Source of the DNA: CAWDZK01 sp963726615
GTDB lineage: Bacteria; Actinomycetota; Actinomycetes; JACCUZ01
Length of the DNA: 64,000 nt
Assembly: GCA_963726615.1 (NCBI GenBank)
Contig: CAVSCX010000021.1
Location: 124,001 to 188,000, forward strand
Reading direction: 5' to 3'
The notes under the pieces: model-generated
What the model saw: only the letters and a program-made list of their open reading frames with translations
Told to the model about the DNA's origin: nothing
Databases searched by the model: none
Shown here: positions 26,195-33,316 of the stretch, piece by piece
How the letters are laid out: the number at the start of each line of letters is the position of its first letter
How positions within the stretch are numbered: position 1 is the stretch's first letter
Program-made: the position numbers and the translations under genes

Positions 26195-26953
26195 TCAGGC
26201 GTCGGGCTTCGCCTCGATGGCGTCGAGGTCGCGCACGGCGTACCGGTGGTGCTCCCACTCCTCCTCGAGGATCACGTGCAGGCAGGACAGGACCGTCTCC
26301 GGGTAGTCGGGGCCCCAGGGGTTCCTGCGCGGCGCGGCCAGCTCGTCCGACGTGACGGTGGCGATGAAGTCGCGGACCATCGCGACGTGGCTCGCCCGGA
26401 CCTCGAGCACTTCGGCGTACGACGGTGTGACCGTCGTGAAGATCGACATGTCGTTGCCGTCCGTCTCGTACTCTGCGTTCGGCTGGCCGATGGGGTGGAA
26501 GGGCTGGTCGACCTGCAGGATCGCCCGGCCGAGCCAGGTGTCCGTGGCCATGACCAGGTGCCGCAGCGTCTGCGCGAACGACCACTCGCCACCGACCGAC
26601 ACGTCGACCGTTCCGGCCGGCATCCCGGCAACGCGCTCCACCGTGGCGGCCCAGGTGCGCTCGAGCGCGGCCCAGGCCCCGCGCAGGCCATCCGGATCTC
26701 CGGCACGCCGGTCGGCGCGGCCGGGAAAGCGGCGGTTGAGCTCGGCGTCGACGAGTGGGATCACGTCGACGCCGTTGAGGCGGAAGTAGCTCTCGCTGTC
26801 GATGAGCCACGGTGCGTCGATGTCCGCCCCCTGGACATCGACGGCGCGCATCACGACGCCGGACAGGTCGGCCCGCACGAACCGGGCGCCACGCAGGTTG
26901 GCGTCGACGAACTCCGCTCCCTGGAGGTCGTCGGACCGGGTGAACGTCGCCAT
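26195..26953 (-). CDS. DinB-family protein with N-terminal pentapeptide repeats
   Basis: This 252-residue protein joins a short pentapeptide-repeat segment (about 8-45: LQGAEFVDANLRGARF, then VRADLSG) to a DinB_2 four-helix domain (about 75-250). The putative metal His residues are in AQTLRHLVMATDTW and EEEWEHHRYAV. DinB-like proteins include mycothiol- or bacillithiol-dependent transferases and many with unknown roles. A purine-rich AAGGAGAAGGAG stretch gives the ribosome binding site. Confidence 0.8.
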   Translation of the reverse strand: MATFTRSDDLQGAEFVDANLRGARFVRADLSGVVMRAVDVQGADIDAPWLIDSESYFRLNGVDVIPLVDAELNRRFPGRADRRAGDPDGLRGAWAALERTWAATVERVAGMPAGTVDVSVGGEWSFAQTLRHLVMATDTWLGRAILQVDQPFHPIGQPNAEYETDGNDMSIFTTVTPSYAEVLEVRASHVAMVRDFIATVTSDELAAPRRNPWGPDYPETVLSCLHVILEEEWEHHRYAVRDLDAIEAKPDA

Positions 26954-27111
26954 GCCTTCTCCTTCTCCTTGGCGTGATCCCTGTCGTCAAGAGGGACATA
27001 CCCAATCAGAGGTCCAGCAGCCTCGGGAGGTCGGACCGGAGGTGCGCGGGGGAACAGGCCCGACCGGCGACTGCTCTCGGCGAGCTCACAGCTGTCGATC
27101 CCAGTGAGCGG

Positions 27112-29049
27112 TCAGCCGAGCGCCCGCGGGACCCGTCGGTCCCAGCGTCGCGACACGAATGGCTCGTCGCCGTGCCACGTGTCCAGCCGCACGTGCAGGT
27201 CGAACGAGTCGGCGTCCGCGACCAGCGTCACCTCGGCCCTGGCCCGCGCCGTGCCCTCCGGCCACTGCACCGTGAAGTCGGCTGTCGACTCGGCCCGCTG
27301 GGCCCAGCTCCGCGCGTCCACCGAGACCCGCCCGGTGTAGCGCTCGCGGACCGTGGCGCCCTCGACGTCGTACTCGGCGCCGTGGTCGTCGGAGCAGGCC
27401 GTACGCCGGCGCAGGACGTCGCGGGTCACGTGCCAGCCGACGTCGTCGGAACCGGTGTCCTCCGGCGGGTCGAGGAACGGCAACGGCAGCGCCGGGGCCG
27501 AACGGCCTGCGACCGGCAGGTCCAGCGAGGACGCCTCACCGTCGATGCGCAGGCTGACGGGCAGCGGGGGAGCGACGGTGTTCGGCCAGTCGACCCCCGC
27601 GACCGACAGCCGGAGCCGGTGCCCGGCCGCCTCGGGCATCACCGCGTCGAACGACATGGCCTCCATCTCGACGTCCACGTCGAGCCACTCGCCGACCGGC
27701 ACCGGCGTCGGCGACACCGACGACGACCGATGGGTGAGGTTGAGGAAGCCGCGGCACAGCAGTGACGAGGTGCCGTCGGGGAAGACGTCGCACAGCTTCG
27801 CCGCCACCGAGGCGACGGGCCGGGACGAGGACAGGCGCAGCCGCAGGCGGGGGTGCCCGAGCAGCGACAGGTCCTCAGCCGGCCACTCCCACGTCAGCGA
27901 CGCGGCGTCGTCGTAGCGCTGGTCGGTCGGCTGTCCCCACGGCAGCGTGCCGGCGCAGGAGTTCCACGCCGCGGTGCCGACGTCCGGCAGCACGTCGTAC
28001 GACAGCAGCCCGGACCCCAGCGCGAGCGAACGAACCGACGCTCCCTCGAGCGGCCAGGCCGGCGCGGACCTCCACTCGCCCTCGACCAGTGGCCGGTCCG
28101 GAGCCGGTCGGGTCGGCCGTTGCGCGAACCAGGTCAGGGCCGGTTCGTCGTCGTACCCCTCGTCGACGTCCCGCAGCCACCGGTCCCACCAACGGGCCAT
28201 CACCGGCACCAGGTCGAGGTGCGGGCCCGGCAGCGACGTGGCCGTCGACATGTGGCTCCACGGCCCGATCAGCAGCCGGTGCGGCACGCCCTGTGCGCGC
28301 AGCCGCTCGACCAGCCGGAAGGTGTTGTTGCGGTAGCCGTCGGCCCACCCCGCCACGACGAACACCGGGCAGCCGATCCGCTCGTACGCCGGGCGCACCG
28401 AGCCCTGCCGCCAGTACGGCGAGTCGTGCTGCTCCTGGACCCAGCGCAGCAGCCATGGCTCGAGGCCCTCCACGCGAACCCGCCAGTCGTCGACCCACGA
28501 GTCGCCCGCCAGGGACGGCACCGGAGGCAGCGCGTTCATCGCGACCATGTACGTCGGGTAGTCCACGACGTCGAGCAGCCGCAGGGAGCCGCCCATGTAG
28601 TGCACGTCGTCGGTGTAGCGGTCGTCGCTGGAGTAGACGGCGCAGACGGCCTTGAGTGCGGGCGGCCGCCCGGCCGCCAGGTGGAGGGCGTTGAAACCGG
28701 AGTACGACGTGCCGAACATCCCGACCGAGCCGGAGCACCAGTCCTGGTCGGCGAGCCAGCCGATCAGCTCCGCCAGGTCTCGCTGCTCCTGCGGGGGGTA
28801 CTCGTCGGTTGCCAGCCCGCCCGAGGAGCCGGTGCCGCGCACGTCGACCCGGCATACGGCGTAGCCGTGCTCGTCGCGCAGCCGCAGGTATTCCGGCCGG
28901 TAGGTCGCGGTGAGGTCGTCCTTGCGGTAGGGCAGCGCCTCCAGCAGGCACGGGGCCGGCTCGCCGGGCACCGGCAGGTACAGCGTCACGGCGAGCCGGG
29001 TCCCGTCGGACAGGCTGACGAAGGTGTGCTCCGTCCGTCCCTCAGGCAC
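27112..29049 (-). CDS. CocE/NonD-family hydrolase (S15-type)
   Basis: This 645-residue protein has the CocE layout. The catalytic alpha/beta domain carries the nucleophile GTSYSG (Ser115), an inserted helical cap, and AGWADGYRNNTF and GPWSHMS with the catalytic Asp and His. A C-terminal jelly-roll follows (about 390-640). The family includes cocaine esterase, X-Pro dipeptidyl-peptidase and amidases. There is no signal peptide. Its start overlaps the end of the P1 peptidase gene by 8 nt, so the two are cotranscribed and may both act on peptides or amides. Confidence 0.87.
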   Translation of the reverse strand: MPEGRTEHTFVSLSDGTRLAVTLYLPVPGEPAPCLLEALPYRKDDLTATYRPEYLRLRDEHGYAVCRVDVRGTGSSGGLATDEYPPQEQRDLAELIGWLADQDWCSGSVGMFGTSYSGFNALHLAAGRPPALKAVCAVYSSDDRYTDDVHYMGGSLRLLDVVDYPTYMVAMNALPPVPSLAGDSWVDDWRVRVEGLEPWLLRWVQEQHDSPYWRQGSVRPAYERIGCPVFVVAGWADGYRNNTFRLVERLRAQGVPHRLLIGPWSHMSTATSLPGPHLDLVPVMARWWDRWLRDVDEGYDDEPALTWFAQRPTRPAPDRPLVEGEWRSAPAWPLEGASVRSLALGSGLLSYDVLPDVGTAAWNSCAGTLPWGQPTDQRYDDAASLTWEWPAEDLSLLGHPRLRLRLSSSRPVASVAAKLCDVFPDGTSSLLCRGFLNLTHRSSSVSPTPVPVGEWLDVDVEMEAMSFDAVMPEAAGHRLRLSVAGVDWPNTVAPPLPVSLRIDGEASSLDLPVAGRSAPALPLPFLDPPEDTGSDDVGWHVTRDVLRRRTACSDDHGAEYDVEGATVRERYTGRVSVDARSWAQRAESTADFTVQWPEGTARARAEVTLVADADSFDLHVRLDTWHGDEPFVSRRWDRRVPRALG

Positions 29050-30136
29050 CGGGACCCGTCCCGCGAAGGACGGCGACGACGTCGTCGAACGGCAGCGCGT
29101 CGGCCCGGTGGCCGTCGCGACCCACGACGGTGGTGGCGGCGAGCAGGCTCGTGACGACCGCCTCCTCGGTGGCCTCGACCGCCGCCGCGAGTAGGGGGTC
29201 CAGCTCGCGGCCGGTCAGTGGCACGCCGGGCGCCACTGAGTCGCGGGGAGCCCGCAGGCCGGTTGCCATCGCGAGGAAGATCTCGCCGCTGCCGTGTGTG
29301 GCGACACTGCCGCTCCTCGCCAGGCCGAGCCCGGCCCGGCGGGCGAGCCGGGCGCACCCTGCCGCGTCGACAGGCGCATCCGTCACCAGCACGACGATGC
29401 ACGACCCTGCGTCGTCTTCCCGGGTGCTCGTGGCACGCCGCAGCTCCGCACCGACCTGCCTTCCGCCGACGGTGAGCCGCTCCTGCTCGCCGAAGTTCGT
29501 CAGCACGAGCGCACCGAGGGTGTGCCCGGCCGGCAGCAGCCGGGAAGCGGACCCGATGCCGCCCTTGAAGCCCAGGCAGGTCATGCCGGTGCCGGCGCCG
29601 ACACTGCCTTCGTCCGGCGGCGTCAGGCAGCCCGCGGATGCCCGAGCCGCCGCCAGCGCCCTGCGCACGTCCTCCTTCCCGACCTGGGTCCGCCGGCTGT
29701 CGTTGAGGTGCGAGTCGTCGCACTCGGCCACCAGCGGCAGCACGACGTCGTCCACACCGATAGTCGGGTCCTCCTCGACAAGCAGCTCGCAGGCCGCGTC
29801 GAGCACCCGCCCGACCTGCATCGTCGATGTGAGGAACACCGGTGTCTCGGCGAGTCCCCACTCCTGCAGGGACAAGAGGCCGGTGCACTCCCCGGCCCCG
29901 TTGAGGACCGCTCCACCGGCGGGGACAGGGGAGCGGAACATGTTTCCGCCGAGGTCGATCACCGTGACGCCGGTGCGGGCGATGCCCCGTCCGGCCGGAG
30001 GCGGGTCCTCGTCCCGCCAGACAGTGGCGTGCCCGACACCGACCCCGGGGACGTCGAGCACCGAGGCCGTCGGCCCCGACGGCAGCAGACCGATCCTGAC
30101 CGGCAGATCAGCAGCGCGGGGCACGCGTGACAGCAT
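29042..30136 (-). CDS. P1-family (DmpA-type) peptidase
   Basis: This 364-residue enzyme belongs to the self-cleaving aminopeptidase family of DmpA and BapA. It has VPGVGVGHATVW at the N-terminus, GGAVLNGAGE, the glycine-rich GSVGAGTGMTCLGFKGGIG before the processing site, and LTNFG. In the family a Ser or Thr near residue 250 becomes the N-terminal nucleophile after autocleavage; here the candidate is in the stretch around SCIVVLVTDAP. The ATG at 30136 puts the first family motif at residue ~31. It forms an operon with the CocE gene and lies 7 bp from the divergent HDAC-like gene. Confidence 0.83.
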   Translation of the reverse strand: MLSRVPRAADLPVRIGLLPSGPTASVLDVPGVGVGHATVWRDEDPPPAGRGIARTGVTVIDLGGNMFRSPVPAGGAVLNGAGECTGLLSLQEWGLAETPVFLTSTMQVGRVLDAACELLVEEDPTIGVDDVVLPLVAECDDSHLNDSRRTQVGKEDVRRALAAARASAGCLTPPDEGSVGAGTGMTCLGFKGGIGSASRLLPAGHTLGALVLTNFGEQERLTVGGRQVGAELRRATSTREDDAGSCIVVLVTDAPVDAAGCARLARRAGLGLARSGSVATHGSGEIFLAMATGLRAPRDSVAPGVPLTGRELDPLLAAAVEATEEAVVTSLLAATTVVGRDGHRADALPFDDVVAVLRGTGPGA

Positions 30137-30143
30137 GCACCAC

Positions 30144-31238
30144 GTGACCCCGCTGCCACCCGTGGTCTGGTCGGACGCCGTCCTGCGCCACCGGCCGAAC
30201 GGTGAGGTGTGGGTGGGCGTCATGACACCGGGCACCGAGGTGCCGGACCGGGCCACCCTGCTCCGGGACGCCTGCGTCGCGGCCGGTGCCGCGCTGACGC
30301 CCGCGACGACCCACGACGACTCCGCCCTGCAGCGGGTGCACGACCCCGGGCTGCTGCGGCACCTGGAGAGGGTGGCCGACGAGTGGGCCGCCGGTGAGTA
30401 CGAGGCGGTCGTCGGCCAGGACCGGGTGGTCCCCTACGTCTTCCCGACCGACGGCATGCTGGACGGCGTCCCCTCGAGGGTCCCGGCTGCGACCCATGCC
30501 CGGGCAGGCCTCTGGTGCTACGACACGATGACCCTGGTCGGCCCCGGGACCTGGGAGGCGGCCCGGGCCGCCGTCGACGTCGCGCAGACGGCGGTCGACC
30601 TCGTCGTCGATGGCAGTCGTGCGGCGTACGCCCTGACCCGCCCGCCCGGTCACCACGTCACCCGGCGCGCGTTCGGCGGGTCGTGCTACCTCAACAACGC
30701 CGCCGTCGCGGTGGAGGCGCTGCGCTCAGCCGGCTCGACGAAGGTCGCTGTCGTCGATGTGGACGCGCACCACGGGAACGGGACCCAGGCCGTCTTCTGG
30801 GAACGGCCCGACGTCTTCTACGCCTCCCTGCACGTGGACCCGGGGGCCGGCTGGTTCCCCCACTTCGCCGGCTTCGCCGACGAACGCGGGGCAGGTCGTG
30901 GTGTCGGCACCACCCTCAACGAGCCGCTGGCTCCGGGGACGGGCGACGAGGGCTGGCTCGCTGCTCTTGACCGGCTGCTCGCCGCCGTCGACGGCTTCGG
31001 ACCGGAGGTGCTGGTGGTGTCGCTGGGCGTCGACGCGGCGGGGGCCGACCCGGAGAGCCCGCTGGACGTGAGCACCGACGGCTTCCGTGCGGCCGGCGCG
31101 CGGCTCGCCGCGATGGCCGTGCCCACCGCGCTCGTCCACGAGGGCGGCTACGCGCTGGACCGGCTCGGCGTGGACACCGTTGCCGTCCTGCGCGCCTTCG
31201 GCGCCGCTCCACAGGGCGGCGCTCAGAACGCTGTGTAG
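30144..31238 (+). CDS. Histone-deacetylase-family (AcuC/APAH-like) deacetylase
   Basis: This 364-residue zinc amidohydrolase would remove acetyl groups from polyamines or protein lysines. It has RPPGHHVTRRAFGGSCYLNN with the His pair, VVDVDAHHGNGTQ with zinc ligands, and the late SLGVDAAGADP and VHEGGY. The GTG at 30144 is preferred because CAGCAT lies 7 nt upstream as a weak -10 box; ATG at 30135 is an alternative and would share bases with the divergent ATG. The 3' end overlaps the convergent oxidoreductase gene by 16 nt. Confidence 0.85.
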   Translation: MTPLPPVVWSDAVLRHRPNGEVWVGVMTPGTEVPDRATLLRDACVAAGAALTPATTHDDSALQRVHDPGLLRHLERVADEWAAGEYEAVVGQDRVVPYVFPTDGMLDGVPSRVPAATHARAGLWCYDTMTLVGPGTWEAARAAVDVAQTAVDLVVDGSRAAYALTRPPGHHVTRRAFGGSCYLNNAAVAVEALRSAGSTKVAVVDVDAHHGNGTQAVFWERPDVFYASLHVDPGAGWFPHFAGFADERGAGRGVGTTLNEPLAPGTGDEGWLAALDRLLAAVDGFGPEVLVVSLGVDAAGADPESPLDVSTDGFRAAGARLAAMAVPTALVHEGGYALDRLGVDTVAVLRAFGAAPQGGAQNAV

Positions 31239-32227
31239 TCGAGCCCGATCTGCCGCCGGACCTCGTCGAGCGTCTCCATGACCGCGACGGTCTCGTCCAG
31301 CGGCAGCACGTCGCTCTCGGTCCGACCCGCGCGCAGGCAGCGCATCACCTCGGCCGCCTCGTGCCGCAGGCCCCGGCCCTCGTGCGGCTGGTCGAAGCGC
31401 TCCACCGAGCCGTCCCGTCGGGTGAGGGTGAAGGCCGTCGGCGCGTAGAAGACGCCCTCGATCTCGATCCGCGCCTCGGTGCCGACGATCGAAGCGCGGT
31501 TGGGCCCGACGGCGGACAGCGTCGTGGCCAGGACCGCGTGGGCGCCGTCCCGGTACGTGAGCAGCACCGACGTCGTGGCGTCGACGCCGGTGGACGCCCT
31601 GGTGGCCACCGCGGTCACGGTCGCGGGAGTCCCCAGGACCATCGAGGCGAACGACACGGGGTAGATCCCGAGGTCGAGCAGGGCGCCGCCGCCAAGCTCC
31701 GGCGACAGCAGCCGGTGCGAGGTGTCTCCGGGGAACCACTGGCAGTGGTCGGCGAGCACCAGCCGAACCTCGCCGAGCGACCCCGACGCGAGCAGCTCCC
31801 TGACCCGGACCATGTGCGGCACGAACCGGGCCCACATGGCCTCCATCAGGAAGACGCCTCGCGCCCGCGCAGCGGCGATTACCTCGCGGGTCTCGGCGGC
31901 ATCCATCATGAACGGCTTCTCCACCAGCACGGCCTTGCCCGCATCGATGGCCGTCAGCGCGGCGTCGTGGTGTCCGGGGTGGATCGTCGAGACGTAGACG
32001 ACGTCGACCTCCGGGTCAGCGCACACCTCGGCGTAGGACGGGTGGTGGCGCCCGATGCCGTGCGCGGCGGCGAACGTCTCGGCCGAGCCCGCGTGCCGCG
32101 ACCCGACCGCCACGACATCGGCGTCGGGCAGCAGCCGGAGGTCCTCGACGAAGGCGGCCGCGATCCCGCCGGTGCCCACCACGCCCCACCGGACCGTGCT
32201 CATCGGCCCGCTCGTCGACTCGCTCAT
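31223..32227 (-). CDS. Gfo/Idh/MocA-family oxidoreductase
   Basis: This 334-residue NAD(P)-dependent dehydrogenase has the Rossmann motif GVVGTGGIAAAF (about 15-26), the EKPFMMDAAE motif with the conserved Lys, and GGGALLDLGIYPVSF in the C-terminal beta domain. Substrates in this family are sugars or inositols; it most resembles trans-dihydrodiol/xylose dehydrogenase-like members. GGAGG lies 8 nt before the ATG at 32227. The start overlaps the DUF998 stop as ATGA, so the two are coupled. Confidence 0.88.
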   Translation of the reverse strand: MSESTSGPMSTVRWGVVGTGGIAAAFVEDLRLLPDADVVAVGSRHAGSAETFAAAHGIGRHHPSYAEVCADPEVDVVYVSTIHPGHHDAALTAIDAGKAVLVEKPFMMDAAETREVIAAARARGVFLMEAMWARFVPHMVRVRELLASGSLGEVRLVLADHCQWFPGDTSHRLLSPELGGGALLDLGIYPVSFASMVLGTPATVTAVATRASTGVDATTSVLLTYRDGAHAVLATTLSAVGPNRASIVGTEARIEIEGVFYAPTAFTLTRRDGSVERFDQPHEGRGLRHEAAEVMRCLRAGRTESDVLPLDETVAVMETLDEVRRQIGLDYTAF

Positions 32228-32826
32228 CGGCGCCACCTCCCGCTGGTGCTCCACGCCGCGACGAGCGGCCAGAGCGACTGTGCACCCGCGGCCATGCGCT
32301 CGGACAGCCCCACGCGGCCCGAGTCGGCCGCGAGCTCCGCCACGAACCACCCCACCAGACCGAGCAGGAGCACTCCCGCCGGCACCGAGGCGGCCCGCGT
32401 GAGGGCGCCGGGACCGCCGGTCCGCCCGGCAACCAGTGGCCAGACGCCGAGGGCCGCGAACGAGACCCCGGCAACGACCGTGTGAGCGGCCGACCCCTGG
32501 TCCCCACCCGGCAGCGGGAAGACGGCCACCAGCACGGTGCCGGCGCCCCCGACGGCGAGGACGACCCGGCCGGGCAGGGCCGCGCCGCGCAGCGCGAGCG
32601 CGGTGGTGAGGTGGCAGATGCCCAGGCCGGCGAGCGCCGTTGTCATGATCCAGCGGTCGTCCGCGTCGCGAGCCGCCAGGGCGCTGATCGTCTCGGTCAC
32701 GGCGTCGAACCCACCACGCTGTCGCGACGCCGCCCAGGTCCAGCCGCCGACGAGCAGGACCGGCGCGGCCAGCGACGACGCGAGGCCCCACCACGGCGTA
32801 CGACCGGTCGTCGGCACGGCGGGCAT
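32224..32826 (-). CDS. DUF998-type membrane protein
   Basis: This 200-residue integral membrane protein has about six hydrophobic helices. The loop after helix 1 (FDAVTETISALAARDADDRW) is the feature that places it in the DUF998 family, whose role is unknown. The ATG at 32826 starts the protein just before helix 1. It is translationally coupled to the oxidoreductase and divergent from the ankyrin gene (25 bp between starts). Confidence 0.78.
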   Translation of the reverse strand: MPAVPTTGRTPWWGLASSLAAPVLLVGGWTWAASRQRGGFDAVTETISALAARDADDRWIMTTALAGLGICHLTTALALRGAALPGRVVLAVGGAGTVLVAVFPLPGGDQGSAAHTVVAGVSFAALGVWPLVAGRTGGPGALTRAASVPAGVLLLGLVGWFVAELAADSGRVGLSERMAAGAQSLWPLVAAWSTSGRWRR

Positions 32827-32838
32827 CCTCGCACCTAC

Positions 32839-32844
32839 TACCGT
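32839..32844 (+). promoter_or_regulatory. -10 box of leaderless ankyrin gene
   Basis: TACCGT ends 7 nt before the GTG at 32852 in a 25-bp divergent gap. Confidence 0.5.
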
Positions 32845-32851
32845 CGTCCCT

Positions 32852-33262
32852 GTGACCGAACCACCAGACGAGCAGAAGGTCGGTTCCACCCACCAGGTCC
32901 TCGACTGGGCCCGCGCCGGGGACACCGACAGCCTGGTGGCGGCCGTCGACTCAGGGGTCCCTGTCGACCTCGCGTCGGCCTCCGGCGACACCCTGCTGAT
33001 GCTCGCGGCCTACCACGAGCATCCGCACACCGTGCGCGCGCTGCTGGCGCGCGGCGCCGACCACTCCCGCACCAACGAACGCGGCCAGACGCCGCTCGTG
33101 GCTGCTGTGGTCCGCCGCTCGGTGGCGAGCGTGACAGCCCTGCTCGCGGCGGGAGCCGACCCGGACGCCGGTTCGCCCTCGGCTCGCGAGACGGCGACCT
33201 TCTTCGACCTGCCGGAGATGGCCGCCCTGCTGGCCGGGGTCGGCCCAGCACCGCCTGGGTAG
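32852..33262 (+). CDS. Ankyrin-repeat protein
   Basis: This 136-residue protein consists of about three ankyrin repeats: AGDTDSLVAAVDSGVPVDL, then SGDTLLMLAAYHEHPHTVRA with LLARGADHS, then RGQTPLVAAVVRRSVASVTA with LLAAGADPD. It is a soluble protein-interaction module with no signal or enzymatic domain. Its partner is unknown. It is leaderless and followed 54 nt later by ppdK, so both could share a transcript. Confidence 0.85.
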   Translation: MTEPPDEQKVGSTHQVLDWARAGDTDSLVAAVDSGVPVDLASASGDTLLMLAAYHEHPHTVRALLARGADHSRTNERGQTPLVAAVVRRSVASVTALLAAGADPDAGSPSARETATFFDLPEMAALLAGVGPAPPG

Positions 33263-33316
33263 GCTCGGCCGGAGAAGGTCTTGCCAGGTCGACGACGATC
33301 GCGCGAGGGGTCCACG

